Assembly: GCF_000176235.1 (NCBI RefSeq)
Contig: NZ_ACZV01000005.1
Coordinates: 496,001 to 560,000 of the forward strand
Length of the DNA: 64,000 nt
Source of the DNA: Vibrio orientalis CIP 102891 = ATCC 33934
GTDB lineage: Bacteria > Pseudomonadota > Gammaproteobacteria > Enterobacterales > Vibrionaceae
Direction: 5' to 3'
A program made the translations under genes and the position numbers. Shown in pieces: positions 45,052-52,295 of this stretch (positions are counted from its first letter, which is position 1; every line of letters begins with the position of its first letter). The notes below the pieces were generated by a model, which saw nothing but the letters and a program-made list of their open reading frames with translations, searched no databases and was not told the origin of the DNA.

Positions 45052-45366
45052 TCAGTTAACAGAATAGCGCTTACCCGCTTTTGGCACCTGCTCAGACTCT
45101 TGTTGCTTAGGCGCGGAACCCGTGTCTAAATGCACCCATTTAAGGGCACCATTGGTCTCAAAGTCATTGGCTTCTTTACACACCATATAGTGCTCTCCAA
45201 CTTGAAGGATCGCACCATCTGAATAAGCTTGATCTTGGTAATAACAGACGCGTTTCGCAATCTCGGATGCGTTAATACCAATCACGGGTTTTGCTGGCGT
45301 AGTGATGATGTTTGCCATAGTCGGCCAGCTAAAAAGAGCCAAAATAACTAGAATGAATCGCGTCAT
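45052..45366 (-). CDS. DUF1496 family secreted protein
   Basis: 104-aa protein with a signal peptide (ILVILALFSWPTMANI, cleavage near TMAN) and a DUF1496 core (RVCYYQDQAYSDGAILQVG, then HYMVCKEANDF) containing two conserved Cys residues that may form a disulfide. Function unknown. It lies ten bases after the desulfhydrase-like gene. Confidence 0.82.
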   Translation of the reverse strand: MTRFILVILALFSWPTMANIITTPAKPVIGINASEIAKRVCYYQDQAYSDGAILQVGEHYMVCKEANDFETNGALKWVHLDTGSAPKQQESEQVPKAGKRYSVN

Positions 45367-45376
45367 AGTCGTACTC

Positions 45377-46273
45377 CTAAATCACACCATACTTTCGTTC
45401 ATAGCGTGGCAGCATACTTTCGTTGCCTAAGATGCCGCCTTGGTGGACATAAATAATCGTCTTATCTAAGTTATCTTTATACCATGATTGAAGACAGCGC
45501 CACATCATAGGGTCATAGAGCAGGTCAAATTCAATGTCTGTCTCTGATAGGAGTTGCTGCCAAACGGCGTAATCTTGCTGGTAGAGTTTGCCGAAGTGGT
45601 GTTTGGTTTCTAGCTCAAGAATGGTCGGGTGGTCAGACTCGCCAAGTTCAATGAATTGCTGGACCAAGTAATCTTTGCCGCCAACACATGGGCAAGTCAG
45701 TACTTCTATGCCATGAGGCTTGAGATAGTTGTGCAGGTAAAGCGCCGTTGTCCCTGTACCTGCAGGGAGAGCAACAACAAACTGATGGTTGGTCTCAAAG
45801 CGGCTCCAAGACAAGATTTCGCTAGCGAGCTGGTTGATACCTTGTTTTGACATCGTTGTCCTTCCACCCTCTGGAATGACAAGGCAACTTTGGTCTGGCT
45901 GGCGTATTTGTTCGATGTAATCGACGGGATGTAGGTGAGAGTCTGCCACTGGGATCACCTTTGCACCGAGATCTAATGCACCACGATAGTTGCCAATAGG
46001 GTTGTCCATCAACCAGTTGGGGATGCGGTCGACATAGAACTCCAGTTGCCAGCCTTTGATAGCGGACAGTGCTGCCAAAGAGTAAAGACTATTTGCTTGT
46101 GCGCTGCCATAACAGATCAGCGTGTCGATGTTTGTGGCTTCGAGTTCCAACAACGCCATAAACTTACGCGCTTTATTGCCACTAAAATGGCTATGCAGTT
46201 GGTCATCGCGCTTTAGAAAAAAAGGAATGCCATCAAATTGGTGCTGTGTAATGGGAGTATTGGCAAGCTTCAT
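45377..46273 (-). CDS. D-cysteine desulfhydrase / ACC deaminase family PLP enzyme
   Basis: 298-aa fold-type II PLP enzyme. The PLP Lys is in HFSGNKARKF, YGSAQANSLYS binds the substrate carboxylate, and ALPAGTGTTALYL is the phosphate-binding loop. Members degrade D-cysteine to pyruvate, H2S and ammonia, or deaminate ACC; the exact substrate cannot be read here. Slightly shorter than E. coli DcyD. Confidence 0.85.
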   Translation of the reverse strand: MKLANTPITQHQFDGIPFFLKRDDQLHSHFSGNKARKFMALLELEATNIDTLICYGSAQANSLYSLAALSAIKGWQLEFYVDRIPNWLMDNPIGNYRGALDLGAKVIPVADSHLHPVDYIEQIRQPDQSCLVIPEGGRTTMSKQGINQLASEILSWSRFETNHQFVVALPAGTGTTALYLHNYLKPHGIEVLTCPCVGGKDYLVQQFIELGESDHPTILELETKHHFGKLYQQDYAVWQQLLSETDIEFDLLYDPMMWRCLQSWYKDNLDKTIIYVHQGGILGNESMLPRYERKYGVI

Positions 46274-46329
46274 CGGTTTGCATTATTGGAGAACGGCCGA
46301 CTATCTTACCCAATTCGTGCTAATTAGTA

Positions 46330-47604
46330 TCAAACTGGATCAAACTTTATTGTCGCTATACATCCCCTAGAATGATGATTTTGAATATCAAATTGCCATT
46401 GGTAGCGCTGGCATAAGTCGTCGACAATGAGCAGCCCAAGCCCGTGGCCTTCAGAGTTTGGTACTTCTTTTAATCCTGAGCCGTCATCAATAATTACCAA
46501 CTGCTGTTTGGAAATATTAACGCTAATAGTGCCTTGCTCAGTAGCCGCGATAGCGTTGCGTAGAAGATTGCCTAGAATCATGTTTATCACCGGCTCTGTA
46601 GCACGGGTGACGGGTGAGTCACTGTATGACAGTTCGATATCAAGATGTTTACACGATGCTTGGATAGCACTGCTTTCAAGAATTGATTCGATCTCATCTT
46701 TGGTTATTGCTCTTAGCGGAGCATCACCAGCATTTCTCTCGTAGCGAACAATTGACAGTAGCGCGTCGACCATGGTGATCATTTCATTTGTGGCGTCTTC
46801 AATACGCTGAATCTGGCGGTTTTGGAAATCGGTTGATTCTGCGCGCATCAGCAGTTTGTTTGCACCTTTGACCACGGTAAGAGGGGTTCTTAGCTCATGA
46901 CTGGCATAGCGGGCGAATGCTTGTTCGCGTTTGAGCGTGTGATTTAATTCGGAGCGGTATTGGTTAAGCCTGTCAGTCAATAAGTGAAACTCTTGCGCTG
47001 ATTGAGGCTGGATGGAAAACGCCTGCTCTACATCGATTGAATCTTGATTGAGCTGTGCGGTGATATCGTTAAGAGGTTCAATCAGGCGAATAGATAGACG
47101 ATAGAGTATCGTGCCAAAAACAAACATCAGTGTCGCCACTAACATGACCACAATTGTTCCTGAGTAGAGCAGTTCGTCTACGTCGAATTCGACTCGATCG
47201 ATTAAGGTTAATAGTACGATAGGCTTGGTTTTTCCTTGGTCGGTATATTGCCCTTTGAACACCATATGGGAAAGAGGGTTAAAATCTTCCCCCACTTCGC
47301 CAAGATAGCTTTCTTTCACTTGGAGGAACTCACGATACACTTCGGGGACCAACGTCATATCATTATACGCGACGGTGAGTTCATCCAACCTTACTGCCCC
47401 TGTTTCGCCACTTAAGAAGCGAGCGACAGCGGCATCTCTATCAATCAAGATACGTCTTTCGCCCACTCTGTCTTCCGACCACTGCAGGGCAAGGTAAAAG
47501 ATGACAAAGCTAACGATGCCGACCGTAATAGACACGACCGTGAAAAAAATCGCCAAGTGGCCCGTAAGGGTTTTGGTGTTAGAAAAAGAGGCGTTGAGCA
47601 TCAT
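46330..47604 (-). CDS. Sensor histidine kinase of an OmpR-type two-component system
   Basis: 424-aa membrane kinase with two transmembrane helices (LAIFFTVVSITVGIVSFVIF and VVMLVATLMFVFGTILY), a ~120-aa periplasmic loop, a HAMP-like linker, HisKA with the phospho-His in ASHELRTPLTVVKG, and an ATPase domain (NLLRNAIAA, DDGSGL, GHGLGLLIV). ATGA overlap with the regulator gene upstream. It is divergent from the glycan operon at 48443 and may control it. Confidence 0.92.
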   Translation of the reverse strand: MMLNASFSNTKTLTGHLAIFFTVVSITVGIVSFVIFYLALQWSEDRVGERRILIDRDAAVARFLSGETGAVRLDELTVAYNDMTLVPEVYREFLQVKESYLGEVGEDFNPLSHMVFKGQYTDQGKTKPIVLLTLIDRVEFDVDELLYSGTIVVMLVATLMFVFGTILYRLSIRLIEPLNDITAQLNQDSIDVEQAFSIQPQSAQEFHLLTDRLNQYRSELNHTLKREQAFARYASHELRTPLTVVKGANKLLMRAESTDFQNRQIQRIEDATNEMITMVDALLSIVRYERNAGDAPLRAITKDEIESILESSAIQASCKHLDIELSYSDSPVTRATEPVINMILGNLLRNAIAATEQGTISVNISKQQLVIIDDGSGLKEVPNSEGHGLGLLIVDDLCQRYQWQFDIQNHHSRGCIATIKFDPV

Positions 47605-48275
47605 AGTTCCTCTAAACGAAAACCAATCTTAGGAATGGTGGTCAGCATAGGCCTAGCAAACGGCTTGTCCAATTGGTTTCTGAGCTGATAAATATGACTG
47701 CGAAGCACGTCGTTATTCGGTTCACTTTCTTGCCAAAGCTTTTCTGAGAGTTCTTGACGAGTGACGACTTCAGGGGCTTTTTGACACAGTAGTTCCAGTA
47801 TGGTGTAGGTGGTTGGGTTGAGTGCCAACAGCTTATCTTCTCGAAACGCTTGACGGGTTTTTTGATCGATTCTTAAGCTTGAAAATTGCAAGACCGTACT
47901 GGCTACTTGTCCCCGATAGCGCTTTATCAAAGCTTGAATGCGAGCTTCCAAGATTTCTAGATCAAATGGCTTGGTTAAGTAGTCGTCTGCGCCATGCTTA
48001 AACCCTTTCAGCATGTCCTCACGGTTATCAAGCGCAGTGAGCATCAAGACAGGTGTATTCACTCCAGCTTCTCTTAGCTTGTTACAAACCGTCAGGCCAT
48101 CCATACGAGGCAGCATGAGATCAAGCAAAATGAGGTCGAACGTTCCTTCTAATGCGAGTTGAAGTCCAAGTTCGCCATTGTCTGCGTAATCTAATTCCAT
48201 TCCTTCACATTCGAAGTAATCAAATAAGATGCCTGCAACTTCACGGTTATCTTCAACTAGCAATACCTTGTTCAT
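47601..48275 (-). CDS. OmpR/PhoB family response regulator
   Basis: 224-aa regulator: receiver domain with the phospho-Asp in LILLDLMLPRMDG and Lys in DDYLTKPFD, and a winged-helix DNA-binding domain (LNPTTYTILELLCQ, RSHIYQLRNQLDKP, IPKIGFRLEEL). Partner of the kinase immediately downstream. The 167-bp region to the divergent glycosyltransferase operon is the likely control region, but I could not define a repeat box. Confidence 0.92.
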   Translation of the reverse strand: MNKVLLVEDNREVAGILFDYFECEGMELDYADNGELGLQLALEGTFDLILLDLMLPRMDGLTVCNKLREAGVNTPVLMLTALDNREDMLKGFKHGADDYLTKPFDLEILEARIQALIKRYRGQVASTVLQFSSLRIDQKTRQAFREDKLLALNPTTYTILELLCQKAPEVVTRQELSEKLWQESEPNNDVLRSHIYQLRNQLDKPFARPMLTTIPKIGFRLEEL

Positions 48276-48442
48276 AATGTTCTCTCGATGTTTGACCGCT
48301 TAATGATCTCAATCTAGACGTGGAAAAAACGTGAACAACAAGCTTTTCACATCACTATTGATAAATTTGCTGCCCATAAGCGGTGGAATGAATCATCGCC
48401 GTGAACAACCCGAATAATAGTGCCAGTAAATAGGGGGCGAAT

Positions 48443-49447
48443 ATGGGTATCGTTACTTCTGTTCCAGACTACAAAAGCGCCGCGATCACGCTCAGTGTCA
48501 TCGTGCCATATTTTAATGAGCAAGAAGTCTTACCCGAACTTCATGCTCGTCTTACCGCAGTGCTAGATCAATTGCCCGATTCTAGTGAGATCATTTATAT
48601 CGATGATGGTAGCACAGACGATAGTTTAAGCCTTGTGAATCATTTTGAGTCATTAACGTCATCGATTCAAAGTGTTGCTCTGAGTCGTAATTTTGGTAAA
48701 GAGTCAGCGATGAGCGCAGGGCTTGAATACAGCAATGGCTTAGCGGTGATTGTTATTGATGCCGACTTGCAAGATCCCCCAGAATTGATTCCAGACATGC
48801 TAGCTAAATGGCGAGAAGGCTATGACGTGGTCAATATGCAGCGACAGGAAAGACTTGGTGAAACTTGGTTCAAGCGCCAATCGGCTGCGGCATTCTATCG
48901 TTTACTCAACTCTATGGTTAAGTCTGAAATTCCTGAAAATGTCGGTGATTTTCGTCTTTTGTCACGTGAGGTCGTTGATCACATCAATGCTTTACCGGAA
49001 AGAAATCGTTACATGAAGGGCATCTTCGCTTGGCCTGGCTTCAAGCAAACAACCATTCAGTTTCAGCGTGATGCGCGCTTTTGCGGTGAAACGAAATGGA
49101 ACTACCTCAAATTAATTGGGCTTGCGGTTGATGGGATTACTTCGTTTTCTATCCGCCCGCTGCGTATTGCTACGGTGCTTGGCAGTCTGATTGCGTTGAG
49201 CGCCTTTATCTACGGCATGATGATCGTTGGCAAAACCATACTATTTGGCGACCCGGTAACCGGCTATCCGTCAATGATGGTCGTGCAACTTGCCTTGGGT
49301 GGAATACAACTGCTGTGTGTCGGCGTGATGGGTGAATATATCGGCCGTATCTTTATCGAGACTAAGCAGCGTCCCCTCTACCTCGTTCAATCAATAGCAG
49401 AAAAACAACCCCAACACACATTACAAGCAATGGAGAAAAGAGCGTGA
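48443..49447 (+). CDS. Family 2 glycosyltransferase, GtrB/ArnC-like
   Basis: 334-aa polyprenyl-phosphate glycosyltransferase. Residues about 12-230 are a GT-A domain (SVIVPYFNEQEVLPEL, YIDDGSTDDS, IDADLQDPPELIP); two C-terminal membrane helices (IATVLGSLIALSAFIYGMMI and MVVQLALGGIQLLCVGVMGEY, each hydrophobic) anchor it. It would charge undecaprenyl phosphate with a sugar. ATG 48443 with GGGGGCG upstream. First gene of a three-gene operon. Confidence 0.9.
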   Translation: MGIVTSVPDYKSAAITLSVIVPYFNEQEVLPELHARLTAVLDQLPDSSEIIYIDDGSTDDSLSLVNHFESLTSSIQSVALSRNFGKESAMSAGLEYSNGLAVIVIDADLQDPPELIPDMLAKWREGYDVVNMQRQERLGETWFKRQSAAAFYRLLNSMVKSEIPENVGDFRLLSREVVDHINALPERNRYMKGIFAWPGFKQTTIQFQRDARFCGETKWNYLKLIGLAVDGITSFSIRPLRIATVLGSLIALSAFIYGMMIVGKTILFGDPVTGYPSMMVVQLALGGIQLLCVGVMGEYIGRIFIETKQRPLYLVQSIAEKQPQHTLQAMEKRA

Positions 49448-50862
49448 ATTTCAACCGAGTTCATCTTTGGGCAATTTTAGGTGCAGCGCTGTTTATTCGG
49501 CTATTAAGCCTTGGGGCCTATCCACTTATGGACACCACCGAGGCGAGATATGGCGAGATGGCACGGCTCATGGTTGAGACGGGAAACTGGGTGACTCCTC
49601 AGTTTGACTATGGTGTGCCATTTTGGGGCAAGCCACCACTGTTTACTTGGATGAGTGCCTATGGCATTGAAGCTTTCGGTATTAGTGAGTTTGCAGTGCG
49701 CGTACCTCATTGGTTAGCGGGTGTGCTCGTCATCATCATAATGGCGATGTTTGCTAAGCGTATGGGCTATAGTGGTTTGATCACAGCAGTGGTGCTTGCG
49801 ACGTGCGGTATTTTCTCTATTGCAGCAGGTGCTGTCATGACGGATATGGCGCTGACATTGGGCATGACTATCGCGATGCTTGGGTTTTATTTGTGTTGGC
49901 TGAGCTATGAACAAGAAAAACCGAATCAAGCCTGGGGTTACATCGGTTTTTTTGGTCTTGCGATCGGACTGTTAGCGAAAGGACCATTAGTTATCGTCCT
50001 GATGGGGTTCGCGGTTTTTCCTTGGTTAATCATTCAACATGGTGTGTTGGGTGCGTTTAAACAGCTTTGGCGACGATTCCCAATCGTGTTTGGCTCTGTA
50101 TTAATGCTGGTAATTGCACTGCCATGGTACGTGATGGCCGAACAGGCAACACCTGGTTTTATTGATTACTTTATTGTGGGTGAGCATTTTAAACGTTTCT
50201 TAGTCAGCGGCTGGGAAGGGGACTTGTACGGCAGTGCACATGATGAAATTCGCGGCACCATTTGGCTGTTCTGGGGTTACTCTGCCGCGCCTTGGTCTAT
50301 CGTTTTACCTGCCCTGTTTTGGTTTAAACGCAAAGCGTTAAGCTCTGTAATTTCACCTAAACATGGCTTATTTAGCCTATTAATGTTGTGGATGGTCGCT
50401 CCGCTTATCTTGTTTACCTTTTCAGGAAATATTCTTCCAGCGTATGTGCTTCCGGGTATCCCAGCCATTGGCTTATTGATAGCCATTTTAGTTTCAGATA
50501 CAACGGAAGATCTTAAATGGTTCAAAGTAGTGTCGAGTATCGTTCCCGTACTACTGATCGGGGCGGTGGTGTTTATTCAGCTAGGGACGGGTGACAAGAA
50601 AAGTGACAAGGTGATTTTTAATATGAGCGATCCAAATGTCGACACCTATTACGTGGGGAAAAGACCTTTCTCGGGCCAGTTTTATAGCTACGGAAAAGCA
50701 CAACTATTGACTGATGAAAGTGTGTTGGACTCGCTAGATAAAGTCCAATTGATTGGACAGAAAGAGGATGTTGATCTAGTTGTACAAGAGAGGTCACTCA
50801 ACTGCATCATAGAATTTACGTCGAAAAGTCGTCGTTCTCTCTATCGATGTGAGGCTAATTAA
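49444..50862 (+). CDS. ArnT-like GT-C glycosyltransferase
   Basis: 472-aa polytopic protein of the PMT/ArnT (GT39/GT83) family. The N terminus has LMDTTEARYGEMARLMVETG with the conserved acidic residues of the first loop, then GVPFWGKPPLFTW; about ten or more hydrophobic helices follow. It would transfer a sugar from a polyprenyl carrier to lipid A or another periplasmic acceptor. GTG start overlapping the previous stop by four bases. Confidence 0.88.
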   Translation: MNFNRVHLWAILGAALFIRLLSLGAYPLMDTTEARYGEMARLMVETGNWVTPQFDYGVPFWGKPPLFTWMSAYGIEAFGISEFAVRVPHWLAGVLVIIIMAMFAKRMGYSGLITAVVLATCGIFSIAAGAVMTDMALTLGMTIAMLGFYLCWLSYEQEKPNQAWGYIGFFGLAIGLLAKGPLVIVLMGFAVFPWLIIQHGVLGAFKQLWRRFPIVFGSVLMLVIALPWYVMAEQATPGFIDYFIVGEHFKRFLVSGWEGDLYGSAHDEIRGTIWLFWGYSAAPWSIVLPALFWFKRKALSSVISPKHGLFSLLMLWMVAPLILFTFSGNILPAYVLPGIPAIGLLIAILVSDTTEDLKWFKVVSSIVPVLLIGAVVFIQLGTGDKKSDKVIFNMSDPNVDTYYVGKRPFSGQFYSYGKAQLLTDESVLDSLDKVQLIGQKEDVDLVVQERSLNCIIEFTSKSRRSLYRCEAN

Positions 50863-51251
50863 TGGCGCATCGTCTAGCTAAATTCGCACTAGTAGGAGGC
50901 ATCGGCTTTATTGCCGATGCTTGTGCGTTTGCATTGTGTTTCTACCTGCTGGAAATCCCGCTCATCGGTAGCAGACTTATTGCGTTTGTCGTTGCGGCGA
51001 CCGTCACTTGGTTTGGCAATCGAACTTTTACGTTTGCGAGTCAAGACCGCGCATTAGCAAAACAGTGGCTCAAATTTATGAGTGTCGCGTGCATCTCCGC
51101 AATTCCCAATTTTCTCGCTTTTAAAACCATTTTGTTGCTGTTTGGTGAAACTGGCGTCATGCCGATGGCTGCTTTAGTGGTAGGAGTATTGGTCGGGATG
51201 GTCAGTAATTATCTGTTTAGCTCCTTGTGGGTGTTCAACAAAGCGCATTAA
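50862..51251 (+). CDS. GtrA family membrane protein
   Basis: 129-aa protein with four membrane helices (FALVGGIGFIADACAFALC, LIAFVVAATVTWFGNRTFTF, and two more near the C terminus). The NRTFTF motif is typical of GtrA, the presumed flippase of sugar-linked undecaprenyl phosphate. Its ATG overlaps the previous stop codon by one base. With GtrB-like and ArnT-like partners it completes a surface-glycosylation module. Confidence 0.9.
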   Translation: MAHRLAKFALVGGIGFIADACAFALCFYLLEIPLIGSRLIAFVVAATVTWFGNRTFTFASQDRALAKQWLKFMSVACISAIPNFLAFKTILLLFGETGVMPMAALVVGVLVGMVSNYLFSSLWVFNKAH

Positions 51252-51263
51252 TAACTGCTAAAT

Positions 51264-51295
51264 AAAAAAAGCCCAGAGCAAGTATGCTCTGGGCC
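51264..51295 (-). terminator. Minus-strand intrinsic terminator without an obvious gene
   Basis: Ten-bp stem GCCCAGAGCA / TGCTCTGGGC with a 4-base loop. On the minus strand it is followed by T7; on the plus strand there is no T run. So it fits a minus-strand transcript coming from the 51300-51500 region, where I see no convincing ORF. It may still weakly end the gtrA transcript. The rest of the 51252-51600 gap holds the FadR-like and PsrA-like boxes. Confidence 0.7.
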
Positions 51296-51500
51296 GATAC
51301 AAAAAACATAGGAGTTAATAAGAAAAAGCAGCGTAAATTAGTAGCTTCAGTAAGAAAACAAGTTTGACGGCCTGTAAACTTATGGGTTGTCCAAACCCTG
51401 AATACTCTGCTAACTACACTTAGTAAGACTCGGGCTTTTCCAATGAGTTCCCTTAAAATCAAAAAAAATTAAATTTTTCTTCTTCTCAACAAGTTACGCA

Positions 51501-51517
51501 ATCTGGTCAGACCAATG
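51501..51517. promoter_or_regulatory. FadR-like operator upstream of psrA
   Basis: ATCTGGTCAGACCAATG contains the perfect core TGGTCNGACCA of known FadR operators (for example those of E. coli fad genes). It lies 84-100 bp before the psrA start codon. FadR control of psrA-fadE is inferred. Confidence 0.65.
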
Positions 51518-51571
51518 GTTAAAAGTGTGATGTTAATAACTTGTTGCTTTGGTGTTTCGAATGTATATTTT

Positions 51572-51585
51572 CAAACAGTTGTTTA
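51572..51585. promoter_or_regulatory. PsrA-like operator in the psrA leader
   Basis: CAAAC-AGTT-GTTTA matches the PsrA consensus reported in Pseudomonas (G/CAAAC-N2-4-GTTTG/C) at all but the last base. It ends 15 bases before the psrA start codon, a good place for autorepression. Confidence 0.6.
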
Positions 51586-51600
51586 ATACGAGTGATTGAA

Positions 51601-52227
51601 ATGCCAGTGAGAAATTCTACTAAAGAGAAAATCCTTGATGTTGCTGAGGCTCTATTTGCAGAACATGGCTTCAAAGATACCTCCCTACGCACGATCACCA
51701 GCAAGGCGGGCGTTAACCTTGCGTCGGTTAACTATCATTTTGGTGATAAGAAAACCTTGGTAAGAGCAGTACTCAATCGATACCTAGAAGCATTTATGCC
51801 AGCGGTTCAAGATGCACTGATCAACCTGAACTTAAATGATCAATATGAGATGGCGGAGGTGTTTGAGTCTTTGAGAGGACCGTTGCGTAATCTTAATGAC
51901 GTCAGACCAAACGGAACCAGCCGTTTTATGCTGTTGATTGGCCGCGGTTACACTGATGTGCAAGGCCATTTACGTTGGTTTATCACCACTCGATACTCTG
52001 AAGTTTTGCAGTTATTTACCCAATCGGTCATGAAAGCCAATCCGAAATTGACTCAAGAAGAGTTGTTCTGGCGCTTGCATTTTACCTTGGGGACGTGCGT
52101 TTTCACCATGGCATCAAGCCAAGCGCTACTAGAAATTGCAGAAAACGATTATGGCAAAGCGATGGACGCTAAGTCTGTTGTAGACCAACTAATTCCATTT
52201 TTAGCAGCCGGAGTTGCTGCGGAATAA
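51601..52227 (+). CDS. psrA: TetR family regulator PsrA
   Basis: 208-aa TetR-type repressor. The N-terminal HTH reads STKEKILDVAEALFAEHGF, SLRTITSKAGVNLASVNYHF; the C-terminal ligand domain follows. Directly upstream of fadE, as for the Vibrio and Pseudomonas fatty-acid sensor PsrA, which releases DNA on binding long-chain fatty acids. ATG 51601 gives the normal HTH spacing; an in-frame TTG at 51541 adds 20 residues and would bury the PsrA-like box in the coding region. Confidence 0.88.
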   Translation: MPVRNSTKEKILDVAEALFAEHGFKDTSLRTITSKAGVNLASVNYHFGDKKTLVRAVLNRYLEAFMPAVQDALINLNLNDQYEMAEVFESLRGPLRNLNDVRPNGTSRFMLLIGRGYTDVQGHLRWFITTRYSEVLQLFTQSVMKANPKLTQEELFWRLHFTLGTCVFTMASSQALLEIAENDYGKAMDAKSVVDQLIPFLAAGVAAE

Positions 52228-52295
52228 AACGAAAATCTATACCTATATAAAACAATAATATTGGACCACCAAATAGTGAACAAAAGGATCTGATT

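Noticed and set aside
51235..51462. 75-aa minus-strand ORF near gtrA
   Set aside because: TTG start, no ribosome site, runs through the terminator hairpin and into gtrA.
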